A stretch of 43,025 nucleotides of DNA from Stutzerimonas nosocomialis (GTDB taxonomy: Bacteria; Pseudomonadota; Gammaproteobacteria; Pseudomonadales; Pseudomonadaceae): assembly GCF_005876855.1 (NCBI RefSeq), contig NZ_QLAE01000040.1, forward strand, positions 1-43,025. Direction: 5' to 3'. Every line of letters begins with the position of its first letter. Positions within the stretch are counted from its first letter, which is position 1. The notes below the pieces were generated by a model. That model had not been told where the DNA came from. It did not search any database and saw only the letters and a list, made by a program, of their open reading frames with translations. Both the position numbers and the translations under genes were made by a program. This document shows, piece after piece, positions 34,601-42,896 of the stretch.

Positions 34601-35377
34601 TCATCGCGACCCCACCAGCTCGCGCAGCAACTGCAGCGCCTCGGTGGCGAACAGCTGGTACTGCGCCAGGAAATCGACCATGCCGGCCCAGACGATGACC
34701 AGCCCCAGCACCAGCGTCAGCGGGAAACCGATGCTGAAGATGTTCAGTTGCGGCGCCGCGCGGGTCATCAGGCCGAACGCCAGGTTGACCACCAGCAGCG
34801 CGGTGATCGCCGGCAGCACCAGCAGCAGGCCGGCGCCGAACACCCAGCCCAGCTTGCCGGCCACCTCCCAGAAATGGTTGCTGCTCAGCCCGCCGCCCAC
34901 CGGCAGGGTGACGAAGCTCTCGGTGATGATTTCGAGCACCACCAGGTGGCCGTTCATCGCCAGGAACAGCAGCACGACCAGCATGTTGAAGAACTGGCCA
35001 ATCACCGCCACCGAGACGCCGTTGGCCGGGTCGACCATCGAGGCGAAACCAAGGCCCATCTGCATCGCCAGCAACTGGCCGGCGACGATGAACACATGGA
35101 AGAACAGTTGCAGCGCGAACCCCAGCATCGCCCCGATGAGAATCTGCTCGGCGATCAGCAGCAACGCCCGCGGCGTCAGCGCGTCGACCACCGGCATCGG
35201 CGGCAGGGCAGGCACCAGCACCACGGTGATCGCCAGCGCCAGGTACAGCCGCACCCTCCCCGGCACGAGCTGGGTACCGATGATGGGCATGGTCATCAGC
35301 AAGGCGGCGATGCGAAACAGCGGCAGCAGGAACTGCGCCACCCAGCCGCCGATCTGCGCGTTGCTCAGCTCAAGCAT
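34601..35377 (-). CDS. fliR: Flagellar export protein FliR
   Basis: A 258-residue integral membrane protein of the export gate, with six hydrophobic segments (FRIAALLMTMPIIGT; LALAITVVLVPALPPM; LLIAEQILIGAMLGFALQLFFHVFIVAGQLLAMQMGLGFASMVDP). The MGLGFASMVDPANG stretch is characteristic. Together with FliP and FliQ it forms the helical channel core. Begins one base after the fliQ stop. Confidence 0.96.
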   Translation of the reverse strand: MLELSNAQIGGWVAQFLLPLFRIAALLMTMPIIGTQLVPGRVRLYLALAITVVLVPALPPMPVVDALTPRALLLIAEQILIGAMLGFALQLFFHVFIVAGQLLAMQMGLGFASMVDPANGVSVAVIGQFFNMLVVLLFLAMNGHLVVLEIITESFVTLPVGGGLSSNHFWEVAGKLGWVFGAGLLLVLPAITALLVVNLAFGLMTRAAPQLNIFSIGFPLTLVLGLVIVWAGMVDFLAQYQLFATEALQLLRELVGSR

Positions 35378-35378
35378 G

Positions 35379-35648
35379 TCAGCCGATCAGCATCGGAATG
35401 TTGCGGACCAGGGTCTCGGTGTACTCCATGAACACCCGCACCAGCCAGGGCCCCGCCCAGATCAGGGTCAGCAGCATCACCAGCAGCCTCGGCAGAAAGC
35501 TCAAGGTCTGCTCGTTGATCTGGGTCGCGGCCTGGAACATCGCCACCACCAGGCCGATCAGCAGGCTCGGCACCACCAGGATGCCGACCATCATGGCGGT
35601 CATCCAGAGCGCTTCGCGGAACAGGTCGACTGCGACTTCGGGTGTCAT
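35379..35648 (-). CDS. fliQ: Flagellar export protein FliQ
   Basis: An 89-residue protein with two transmembrane helices: TPEVAVDLFREALWMTAMMVGILVVPSLLIGLVVAMFQAATQINEQTLSFLPRLLVMLLTLIWAG. The FQAATQINEQTLSF loop is the family signature. Four copies pack against FliP/FliR in the export gate. Normal length; ten bases after fliP. Confidence 0.97.
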   Translation of the reverse strand: MTPEVAVDLFREALWMTAMMVGILVVPSLLIGLVVAMFQAATQINEQTLSFLPRLLVMLLTLIWAGPWLVRVFMEYTETLVRNIPMLIG

Positions 35649-35658
35649 GGTCGCGCTC

Positions 35659-36435
35659 CTAAAGGGTTCCGAAACTGCCGGCCAGGGTCCCGATGATCAG
35701 CCCCCAGCCATCGACCAGCACGAACAGCATGATCTTGAACGGCAACGAGATGATCAGCGGGGACAGCATCATCATGCCCATCGCCATCAGCACGCTGGCG
35801 ACCACCATGTCGATGATCAGGAAGGGAATGAAGATCATGAAGCCGATCTGGAAGGCGGTCTTGAGCTCGGAGGTCACGAAGGCCGGCACCAGGATCGTCA
35901 GCGGCGTGGCGTCCGGGCTCTGGATATCGGTACGCCGTGACAGGCGCACGAACAGCTCCAGATCGCTTTCGCGGGTCTGCGCCAGCATGAAGTTCTTCAT
36001 CGGCACCTCGGCCCGCGCGATCGCCTCCTGTGCAGGCAATTGTTCGTTCAGGTAGGGCTGCAGGGCGTCGCGGTTAATCTGGTCGAACACCGGCGCCATG
36101 ATGAACAGGGTCAGGAAGATGGTCAGGCCGACCAGGATCTGGTTCGACGGCGTCTGCTGCAGGCCCAGCGCCTGACGCAGGATGGAAAACACGATGATGA
36201 TCCGGGTGAAGCTGGTCATCAGCATGACGAACGCCGGGATGAAGCTCAGCGCCGTCATGATCAGCAGGATCTGCAGGCTGACCGAATACTCCTGCTGCCC
36301 CTCCGCGTTGGTGCTCAGGGTGATCGCGGGGATCGACAGCGGGCTGTCGCCCTGCGAAAGCAGCCCGCCGGCATCCTGACCGAGCGCGAGGGGCGCGACC
36401 AGCGCCAGGAAAATCGCCAGCAGAATACGCGGCAT
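35659..36435 (-). CDS. fliP: Flagellar export protein FliP
   Basis: A 258-residue export gate protein with a cleavable signal ([19 protein letters not shown]) and then hydrophobic segments. The family signatures are [40 protein letters not shown] and [44 protein letters not shown]. The start ATG at 36435 overlaps the fliO stop (TGATG). A TTG one codon upstream is not needed. Confidence 0.96.
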   Translation of the reverse strand: MPRILLAIFLALVAPLALGQDAGGLLSQGDSPLSIPAITLSTNAEGQQEYSVSLQILLIMTALSFIPAFVMLMTSFTRIIIVFSILRQALGLQQTPSNQILVGLTIFLTLFIMAPVFDQINRDALQPYLNEQLPAQEAIARAEVPMKNFMLAQTRESDLELFVRLSRRTDIQSPDATPLTILVPAFVTSELKTAFQIGFMIFIPFLIIDMVVASVLMAMGMMMLSPLIISLPFKIMLFVLVDGWGLIIGTLAGSFGTL

Positions 36436-36863
36436 CAAAGCTTGTCCTTGTTGTCCCTGCCCAGCAGCTCCATCAGGCGCTGGGCGAATTCCGGATTGGC
36501 CGGTTCCGCATCGGGAAGATGCACCGGCTCCTTGAGTACGTGCAGCGGCGTGATCCGCCCCGCGCTGATGCCCAGCAGCACCTGCTCGCCGCCGACCTGT
36601 ACCAGCACCAGGCGATCGCGCGGCCCCAGCGCCTGGGTGGAGATCAGCTTGATGACCTGGGCGCCGCGCGGGTTGAGCTGCTGGACCCGGCGCAGCAGCC
36701 AGGCCAGCAGGAAGATCAGACCGATGACCAGCAGCAGCCCGAGCAACAGCTTGGTCACCTGCGAGCCCATGCTCGCGCTGCTCATGGTGGCCGCAGGCTC
36801 GGCGGCGAAAGCGGGCAACGCGGCGAGCGAGGCCAGCGAGGCGAAAAGTCCGAGGATTCGCAT
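36435..36863 (-). CDS. fliO: Flagellar assembly protein FliO
   Basis: A 142-residue protein with a signal-like N-terminus ([18 protein letters not shown]) and one strong transmembrane helix ([22 protein letters not shown]). A soluble cytoplasmic domain follows ([42 protein letters not shown]). FliO helps assemble the FliP ring and is the least conserved export component; position between fliN and fliP confirms it. One base separates it from fliN. Confidence 0.93.
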   Translation of the reverse strand: MRILGLFASLASLAALPAFAAEPAATMSSASMGSQVTKLLLGLLLVIGLIFLLAWLLRRVQQLNPRGAQVIKLISTQALGPRDRLVLVQVGGEQVLLGISAGRITPLHVLKEPVHLPDAEPANPEFAQRLMELLGRDNKDKL

Positions 36864-36864
36864 G

Positions 36865-37329
36865 TCAGCGCAGCTTCTTGATGCGTTCGCTGGGGCTGAT
36901 CACGTCGGTCAGGCGGATGCCGAACTTCTCGTTGACCACCACCACTTCGCCATGGGCGATCAGGGTTCCGTTGACCAGCACGTCGAGCGGCTCGCCCGCC
37001 AGGCGGTCCAGTTCTACGACCGAACCCTGGTTGAGCTGCAGCAGGTTGCGGATGCTGATTTCGGTGCTGCCGACTTCCATCGAGATCGATACCGGGATGT
37101 CCAGAATGACATCCAGGTTCGGCCCCTCCAGGCTCACCTGCCCGCTGGGCTTGGGCATCCCGCCGAATTCTTCCATCGGTGCGCGTGGTGCGGCAGGCGC
37201 CGCGGCTGCGGCCCCGTTCATCAGCGCATCGATGTCGTCCTGGCTGGCATCGCCCGCCTCGGCCAGCGCGGCCGCCCATTCGTCGGCCAGTGCCTGCTCT
37301 TCGGGGGACTGTTCGTTCTCGTCTGCCAT
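36865..37329 (-). CDS. fliN: Flagellar motor switch protein FliN
   Basis: A 154-residue C-ring protein. An acidic N-terminal region (1-45) includes SQDDIDALMNG at about 29-39. An Ala/Pro linker follows. The SpoA (surface presentation of antigens) domain (about 70-150) has ILDIPVSISMEVGSTEISIRNLLQLNQGSVVELDRLAGEPLDVLVNGTLIAHGEVVVVNEKFGIRLTDV. The N-terminal peptide resembles the CheY-binding peptide of FliM, and FliN is a known second CheY-P contact in some bacteria. Follows fliM by 42 bases. Confidence 0.97.
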   Translation of the reverse strand: MADENEQSPEEQALADEWAAALAEAGDASQDDIDALMNGAAAAAPAAPRAPMEEFGGMPKPSGQVSLEGPNLDVILDIPVSISMEVGSTEISIRNLLQLNQGSVVELDRLAGEPLDVLVNGTLIAHGEVVVVNEKFGIRLTDVISPSERIKKLR

Positions 37330-37371
37330 TGCTAATCCTCGACCGGCACGAAATTAAAAAAGAAAGATTGC

Positions 37372-38343
37372 TTAGCGGGGCCGTTCTACCGGCGACAGCA
37401 CCTGCAGCGCCAGGTTGCCCTTGTGCGCGCCGAGCTTGACCCGGAATGCCGGCATGCCATTGGCACGCATGATCATGTCTTCCGGCACCTCGACCGGAAT
37501 GATATCGCCCGGTTGCATGTTCAGGATGTCGCGCAGCTTGAGCTGCCGGCGCACGACGGTGGCCCCGAGCGGCACGTTGACGTCGAGAATGTCTTCACGC
37601 AGCGCCTTGACCCAGCGCTCGTCCTGATCGTCGACGTCGGACTGGAAGCCGGCATCGAGCATTTCCCGGATCGGCTCGATCATCGAATAGGGAATGGTGA
37701 TGTGCAGATCGCCGCCGCCACCGTCCAGCTCGATATGGAAGGTGGAGACCACCACCACTTCGCTGGGGCTGACGATGTTGGCCAGCGCTGGGTTCACTTC
37801 GGAGTTGATGTATTCGAAGTTGACGTCCATCACCGCATGCCAGGCTTCCTTCAGATCGACGAAGGCCTGGTCCAGCACCATGCGCACGACGCGCAGCTCG
37901 GTGGGGGTGAATTCACGACCTTCGATCTTGGCGTGGCGGCCATCGCCGCCGAAGAAGTTGTCCACCAGCTTGAACACCAGCTTGGCGTCGAGGATGAACA
38001 ATGCCGTACCGCGCAGCGGCTTCATCTTCACCAGATTCAGGCTGGTCGGCACGTAGAGCGAATGCACGTATTCGCCGAACTTCATCACCTGCACGCCGCC
38101 GACCGACACATCGGCCGAGCGCCTCAGCAGGTTGAACATGCTGATACGGGTGTAGCGGGCGAAACGTTCGTTGATCATCTCCAGCGTCGGCATGCGTCCG
38201 CGGACGATGCGATCCTGGCTGGTCAGGTCGTAGCTCTTGATGCTCCCCGGTTCGGCATCGCTTTCGGTCTCGACCAGACCGTCGTCGACTCCATGCAGGA
38301 GCGCGTCGATTTCGTCTTGTGAGAGCAGGTCTTGAACGGCCAT
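37372..38343 (-). CDS. fliM: Flagellar motor switch protein FliM
   Basis: A 323-residue C-ring protein. The N-terminal CheY-P-binding peptide is LLSQDEIDALLHGVDDG (about 6-22). The middle domain (about 45-230) has NERFARYTRISMFNLLRRSADV, FFGGDGRHAKIEGREFTPTELRVV and INSEVNPALANIVSPSEVVVV. A C-terminal SpoA domain completes it. It receives the chemotaxis signal and reverses rotation. The ATG at 38343 gives the family start MAVQDLLSQDE; a TTG three codons upstream is rejected. Follows fliL by 15 bases. Confidence 0.97.
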   Translation of the reverse strand: MAVQDLLSQDEIDALLHGVDDGLVETESDAEPGSIKSYDLTSQDRIVRGRMPTLEMINERFARYTRISMFNLLRRSADVSVGGVQVMKFGEYVHSLYVPTSLNLVKMKPLRGTALFILDAKLVFKLVDNFFGGDGRHAKIEGREFTPTELRVVRMVLDQAFVDLKEAWHAVMDVNFEYINSEVNPALANIVSPSEVVVVSTFHIELDGGGGDLHITIPYSMIEPIREMLDAGFQSDVDDQDERWVKALREDILDVNVPLGATVVRRQLKLRDILNMQPGDIIPVEVPEDMIMRANGMPAFRVKLGAHKGNLALQVLSPVERPR

Positions 38344-38358
38344 CTGGGGCAAGCCCTT

Positions 38359-38886
38359 CTATTGCAGTACGAAGTTGGTGAACAGCACTTGCTCGACAGC
38401 AAGCTTGCCGGTTTCTTTCTGGGCCAGTTCCTGCACGCCAGCGGTCACCTGCTGACGCAGCATCTCCTTGCCGACCGGCGTCATCAGCGCGGCGAAATCC
38501 TGGCTGGACAGGAGCATCACCAGCCGGTTGCGCAACAGCGGCATGTGTTCCTTGAGCGCGTCGAGCGCCGCCTGGTCGCGCGACATCAGCGTGATGCTCA
38601 CCTGGATGTAGCGTTGGCGGCCCTTGTGATTGAAATTGACCACAAAAGCAGGCGCCAGTACTTCATAAACCGCTTCCTGTCTGACGGTCGGTACCGCCGA
38701 GGCGGCCTCGTCACGCGCGGGCGCCTCGCTGCCGTCCTTCTTCATCAGAAACCAGGTCGCGCCGACCGAGGCGCCCACGGCGAGCAGCAGCGCCAGAACC
38801 ATGAGGATGATGAGTTTGAGTTTGCCCTTGCCGCCGGGGGAAGCGTCCGGCCCTGCCGCAGCGGCAGGGGCCTGTTTCTTAGCCAT
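38359..38886 (-). CDS. fliL: Flagellar basal body-associated protein FliL
   Basis: A 175-residue single-pass membrane protein: a short cytoplasmic N-terminus, helix LIILMVLALLLAVGASVGATWFLM, and a periplasmic stomatin-like domain (YEVLAPAFVVNFNHKGRQRYIQVSITLMSRDQAALDAL...). It associates with stators and supports torque. First gene of the fliLMNOPQR-flhB operon, with a candidate sigma-54 site upstream. Downstream spacing to fliM is 15 bases. Confidence 0.95.
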   Translation of the reverse strand: MAKKQAPAAAAGPDASPGGKGKLKLIILMVLALLLAVGASVGATWFLMKKDGSEAPARDEAASAVPTVRQEAVYEVLAPAFVVNFNHKGRQRYIQVSITLMSRDQAALDALKEHMPLLRNRLVMLLSSQDFAALMTPVGKEMLRQQVTAGVQELAQKETGKLAVEQVLFTNFVLQ

Positions 38887-39006
38887 GACAAAAATCCGTC
38901 GTTAAGCGCGCCGTCCCGAGCGTCAAATGCCGGACAGCAACGTGATAGGTCGAAGTATCGGACACGCCGGCGATGCCGTAAATGGCGAAGCCCGCCGTAT
39001 TCACGA

Positions 39007-39022
39007 AGCCAGTCGCGAACCG
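39007..39022 (-). promoter_or_regulatory. Candidate sigma-54 promoter of the fliL operon
   Basis: Minus strand CGGTTCG-CGAC-TGGCT keeps GG-N10-GC and matches 8 of 12 consensus positions. It lies in the 155-base fliK-fliL gap, about 120 bases before the fliL ATG. The rest of that gap shows no gene and no convincing terminator for fliK. Confidence 0.45.
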
Positions 39023-39041
39023 CGGCGAGTCGCCATGAGAA

Positions 39042-40352
39042 TCAGGCGTAGTAGTCCACCAGGCCACGGTCGCCGGAGACGCGGGAACCGCTGATCTCGC
39101 TGACGCCCAGCACGTTCTCCTCGTCCTGCGAACCACCGCTGTCGGCACGGCCCGCATTGCGCCCACCGCCCTCGCCCTGGCCCTGCCAGCCGCGGGACTG
39201 GTCGGAGACGTTCACGTCCACCAGGTTCATGCCCTGCTGGGCGAACATGTCGCGCAAGCGCGACAGCTGTCCCTCGAGCGCATCGCGCACGCCGGCGTGC
39301 GGGCTGAGGAAGGTCACCTGGGTCTGATCCTTGTTCATGTCGATGCGCACTTCCATGCGCCCGAGTTCGGCGGGGTCGAGCTTGATCTCGGCCGACTTGA
39401 GGTTCTGGCTGGACAGCCACATCACGCGGTCGACCACCGCCTCGCTCCAGCCTTCCTGCTGCATCTGCACCGGCTGGCCCGGGGCGAGCGCCGCCCTGTG
39501 CGTCTGGACCTGGGCCGCGGCCGGCTGAGTCAGCGCATTGACACGGTTGTCCTGCGATTCGCTGGCCAGCGCGCGGCTGTCCTTGAGGCTCACCGCCCCG
39601 CCCACCAGCTCCTCGAGATCCGCGTCCAGCTCCACCGAGGATTCGCCTTCTGGACTCTGCGCCCCCAGCAACGCGCTGGCGAAGGACTGCAATGCCTCAG
39701 GTTCGGCCTCGCCGTCGCCGGTCGCCGGCAGCGACAGCTTCTGCAGGGCCAGTTCGTCGGTGGCAGGCTCGCTCAGGCCGGCCAGCGACAACATCGGGTC
39801 GGCAGCGTCGCCCTCCGCCGCCGGTACGCCCTCGGCCCCCTGCGGCAGCAGGCCCCCGAGCCCGAACTGGGCCGCCTGCTGGGCAGCGAGCGGATCGACC
39901 GCAGGCTGGAACTGACCGGAGAGCCCGAGCATCAGCAGCGGATCGAGCTCGCCGTCCTGCGGCGCCTCCTGTCCGGCCTCGGTCGCAGGCAAATCGTTGC
40001 CGCTAGCGGCAACGCTGGCCGGTGCGGCGGCAGGCGTACCCGTCGAGGCGGCCTGCGCGCCGTCACGCGGATCGGCCTTGGGCTTGGCATCCGCCGGCTT
40101 GTCCCGTTGAGGCTTGGCTGCGGTGCTGTCGGTGCGCTCGGCAGGCCTGGACGGCTGCGCCGGCTTGGCCTGGCGCTCCTGCGCGAACACCTGGGCGAAG
40201 CTGGCGGCGTCGCTGCGGCTGGTGGTCTTGCCCGTATTGGGTGCCGTGCTCGCGCCCGCGTTGTTGACAGGCGCGTTCTGCCCCTGGGAAAGCGCCTTGG
40301 TGCGCAGGTCGGGTGGCGTGAGCTTCAATAGCAGATCAGGGGAAACGGACAT
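39042..40352 (-). CDS. fliK: Flagellar hook-length control protein FliK
   Basis: A 436-residue secreted ruler protein. The N-terminal two-thirds is low-complexity and rich in Ala, Pro, Gln, Asp and Glu (about 20-290). The C-terminal FliK domain (about 315-390) has VMWLSSQNLKSAEIKLDPAELGRMEVRIDMNKDQTQVTFLSPHAGVRDALEGQLSRLRDMFAQQGMNLVDVNVSD, the substrate-switching signature. A Gly/Arg-rich tail ends it. It measures the hook and triggers the FlhB switch. It lies between hptB and fliL, with its own strong sigma-54 promoter 36 bases upstream. Confidence 0.95.
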   Translation of the reverse strand: MSVSPDLLLKLTPPDLRTKALSQGQNAPVNNAGASTAPNTGKTTSRSDAASFAQVFAQERQAKPAQPSRPAERTDSTAAKPQRDKPADAKPKADPRDGAQAASTGTPAAAPASVAASGNDLPATEAGQEAPQDGELDPLLMLGLSGQFQPAVDPLAAQQAAQFGLGGLLPQGAEGVPAAEGDAADPMLSLAGLSEPATDELALQKLSLPATGDGEAEPEALQSFASALLGAQSPEGESSVELDADLEELVGGAVSLKDSRALASESQDNRVNALTQPAAAQVQTHRAALAPGQPVQMQQEGWSEAVVDRVMWLSSQNLKSAEIKLDPAELGRMEVRIDMNKDQTQVTFLSPHAGVRDALEGQLSRLRDMFAQQGMNLVDVNVSDQSRGWQGQGEGGGRNAGRADSGGSQDEENVLGVSEISGSRVSGDRGLVDYYA

Positions 40353-40387
40353 CGTTATTTCCGCTTTGATGGGTCGTACCGCTATCG

Positions 40388-40403
40388 AGCAATTTCCGGG
40401 CCA
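40388..40403 (-). promoter_or_regulatory. Sigma-54 promoter of fliK
   Basis: Minus strand TGGCCCG-GAAA-TTGCT matches the sigma-54 consensus at 11 of 12 positions with perfect GG-N10-GC spacing. It is in the 75-base hptB-fliK gap. The predicted start near 40377 gives a 25-base leader. It makes fliK separately inducible by FleQ or FleR with RpoN. Confidence 0.85.
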
Positions 40404-40427
40404 GCGAAAACCGTCAGAGACTTGGCA

Positions 40428-40784
40428 TCAGGGCTGACCGTAACGCTGCCGCTCGGCGAGGAACAGAGCGCGGACGGTCGCGAACTCGTGTTCCGCCTCT
40501 TCGATGAGGGTTGCGGCGTCGCCCAGCAGCCCCTTGCCCGCCTGCGCTTCGAGCCTGCGCAGCAGGTCGCTCAGGGCCGCGGCGCCCAGATTGCTGCAGC
40601 TGCCCTTGAAGCTGTGGGCGGCCCGCCGCAGCGCCTCGGCATCCTTCGCCTCGCAGGCAAGGTGCAGCGAGCGCAGGCGCTCTTGCGAGTCGTTGAGAAA
40701 GGTCTCCAGCAGCACCGGATATTCGGCTTCCATCACGTCCTGCAGCGTAGCCAGTACGGCACTGTCGAGATGAGGTAGGGACAC
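40428..40784 (-). CDS. hptB: Histidine phosphotransfer protein HptB
   Basis: A 118-residue four-helix Hpt protein with phospho-accepting His at about 57 in RRAAHSFKGSCSNLGAAAL. In P. aeruginosa HptB relays phosphate from hybrid kinases to HsbR, which then controls HsbA; the layout here (hsbA-hsbR-hptB) matches. The start is a GTG at 40784 with GGAG 7 bases upstream. Lies 24 bases after hsbR. Confidence 0.88.
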   Translation of the reverse strand: MSLPHLDSAVLATLQDVMEAEYPVLLETFLNDSQERLRSLHLACEAKDAEALRRAAHSFKGSCSNLGAAALSDLLRRLEAQAGKGLLGDAATLIEEAEHEFATVRALFLAERQRYGQP

Positions 40785-40808
40785 GGGCCCGCTCCAGGAA
40801 AAAGATGA

Positions 40809-42503
40809 TTATGCGCCGAGCGACCAGCTGAACTCCACGCGTACGCTTCTGCCGTCGGCCTCCCACTCGCAGCGGTCGGAGAGCTCTTCTACCAGGCGCA
40901 ACCCTCGCCCGGCCAGCTCCTTGGTGTCGTGGCGAAGCGCACACACGCGGGTCGCATCGAAGCCGCCCCCGCTGTCTTCCATGATGATGCACAGGCGCCC
41001 GCCCTCCGCCGTCGGCTGCAGGTGGAAGTGGAACCTCACGTAGCCTTCTTCGAGGGCCTGCAGGCGTTGCTGCCTGAGCGCGTAGTAACGGGCGAACCCC
41101 TCGGCGTCGCGCTTGATCGACGAGTCCAGGCCGAGCACCCCGTGTTCCAGCGCATTGGAGTAGAGCTCCGCCAGCACGGTGTAGATGGTGCCCGCCTGCG
41201 GCCTGAGCGGCTGGACCTGCAGCAGCAGCTGCAAGAGCAGCGGCAGCGGGTTGTAGCTGCGCAGGGTTTCGGCGCGCAGCTCGAAATTCACCGACCAGTC
41301 CAGCGGACTCGGCTGCAGGGCACCGCTCGGGACCGCGGGCAATGCGCCGCTTTCGGCGCCTTCGACCAGGTGGACCTCGACCATGCTGAGGTCGTCCTGG
41401 AGTTCGCCGTGGAAGGCCATCAGCGCGCACTGGAGTTCGTCGAACAGACTGGCCGGGTCGTGACCGGCGATCAGGCCGAGCAAGCGCTCCTCGCCGAACA
41501 GCTCGCCCTGAACGTTGCGGCTTTCCACCACGCCGTCGGACACCAGCAGCAGACGATCGCCGAGGGCCAGCGAATGGCTTTCGAAACGATTGTCGAAGGC
41601 CTGCGCATCGAGCACGCCGAGCGGCAGATGCCGCGAACGCAGCGTCACCGGCTCCGCCTCGCCCGGCCGGATCAGGTAACCGTCGGGAAGCCCGCCGGCC
41701 CAGACCTGCAGAAGCCCCTGCGCGACGTTGATGTCCAGCAGCGTCGCGCAGCAGAACACCCCGACCGGAAGGATGCGCTTGAGCTTAGTGTTGAGTTCGC
41801 GAACGATGTCCTGGCTCGAATAGCCCTTGGCGGTCATGCCGTAGAAGGTCTCGGCCAGTGGCATGGCGCCGATCGCGGCAGGCAGGCCGTGCCCGGTGAA
41901 GTCGCCGAGCAGGACGAACATGTTGCCGGTGGGGGCCTGCGCGGCGAGCAGCAGATCGCCGTTGAACAGCGCCAGCGGCGACTGCAGGTAGCGAATGTTC
42001 GGCGCGCCCAGGCAGCCGGCATGGGCCACCTTGTCGAAGATGGCCTTGGCCTGGCGCTGCTCGTCGAGCAGTTGCCGGTTCTGCCGGGCGATCAGATCAC
42101 GTTGCTCCAGCACCGTCGCCTGCAGCTGCCGCAGACGGCCCATGGCATGGATCTTCGCTTCGAGGATGATCGGGTTGTAGGGCTTGGCGACGAAGTCGTC
42201 GCCACCGGCCTCGAGGCACTTGACCAGCGCCTCGTTCTCGGCGAGCGAGGTGAGAAAGATGATCGGTACCAGCTCGTCGCCAGCCAGCGTCTTGATGCGG
42301 CGGGCGGCGTCGAAGCCGTCCATTATCGGCATCAGCGCATCGAGCAGGACCAGTTGCGGTCGCGCCTGCTCGAACATCGCCACGGCCTCCAGGCCGTTGC
42401 CCGCGGTCAGCACGCGGTGCCCCTGGCGACTGACGATGGCCGAGAGCAGCATGCGGTCGGCCGGATTGTCCTCGGCGATGAGTATCGTCAGGCCACGGGC
42501 CAT
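40809..42503 (-). CDS. hsbR: Response regulator with PP2C phosphatase and anti-sigma kinase domains, HsbR
   Basis: A 564-residue three-domain protein. The receiver (about 1-125) has AEDNPADR and phospho-acceptor Asp near 55 in LLDALMPIMDG. The PP2C/SpoIIE-type phosphatase (about 150-370) has LLGDFTGHGLPAAIGAMPLAETFY and LLVSDGVVESRN. The RsbW-like HATPase (about 400-560) has LAELYSNALEHG, MEDSGGGFDATRV and GRGLRLVEEL. It would phosphorylate or dephosphorylate the antagonist HsbA according to HptB input. The ATG at 42503 overlaps the hsbA stop (TGATG); a GTG one codon upstream is equally possible. Confidence 0.9.
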   Translation of the reverse strand: MARGLTILIAEDNPADRMLLSAIVSRQGHRVLTAGNGLEAVAMFEQARPQLVLLDALMPIMDGFDAARRIKTLAGDELVPIIFLTSLAENEALVKCLEAGGDDFVAKPYNPIILEAKIHAMGRLRQLQATVLEQRDLIARQNRQLLDEQRQAKAIFDKVAHAGCLGAPNIRYLQSPLALFNGDLLLAAQAPTGNMFVLLGDFTGHGLPAAIGAMPLAETFYGMTAKGYSSQDIVRELNTKLKRILPVGVFCCATLLDINVAQGLLQVWAGGLPDGYLIRPGEAEPVTLRSRHLPLGVLDAQAFDNRFESHSLALGDRLLLVSDGVVESRNVQGELFGEERLLGLIAGHDPASLFDELQCALMAFHGELQDDLSMVEVHLVEGAESGALPAVPSGALQPSPLDWSVNFELRAETLRSYNPLPLLLQLLLQVQPLRPQAGTIYTVLAELYSNALEHGVLGLDSSIKRDAEGFARYYALRQQRLQALEEGYVRFHFHLQPTAEGGRLCIIMEDSGGGFDATRVCALRHDTKELAGRGLRLVEELSDRCEWEADGRSVRVEFSWSLGA

Positions 42504-42808
42504 CACTCGATGGAGAACAGCTGTTCGAAATTGGAAATCGACAGGATCTTGCGAACCTCGGGGCTGCAGTTGATCAAGCGGATCATGGCGCCCTCGCCGC
42601 CCGCATGGTCGCGAAGCAGGAGCAGCATGCCCAGGGCCGAACTGTCCAGGTAGGTGGCGTCCTTGAGATCGATCACGTAGCGCTTTGGCGTCTCGCTGAC
42701 GCGCTGGTAGGCATCACGGAAAGCTTGATGGGTACTGAAGTCGAAGCGGCCCTGGATATAGATGGTCAATTCCTGTCCATCTGCCGAAGGCTGCGAAGTG
42801 ATGGTCAT
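42503..42808 (-). CDS. hsbA: STAS-domain anti-sigma factor antagonist HsbA
   Basis: A 101-residue STAS protein: MTITSQPSADGQELTIYIQGRFDF..., with the phosphorylatable Ser at about 56 in DATYLDSSALGMLLLLRDHA. In P. aeruginosa unphosphorylated HsbA binds the anti-sigma factor FlgM, freeing FliA and favouring motility, while phospho-HsbA favours biofilm through a diguanylate cyclase. The ATG at 42808 has AGGGAG at good spacing. The longer frame to 42895 has no ribosome site. It lies 88 bases after fliJ. Confidence 0.9.
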   Translation of the reverse strand: MTITSQPSADGQELTIYIQGRFDFSTHQAFRDAYQRVSETPKRYVIDLKDATYLDSSALGMLLLLRDHAGGEGAMIRLINCSPEVRKILSISNFEQLFSIE

Positions 42809-42896
42809 GTAGCGCTCCCTGATCCTGAACGAACTGCGCGGCGACGACATACGCCACGCCCTTGAAGATTTAGCACTCAACCTCGGGAGCGGCAAC

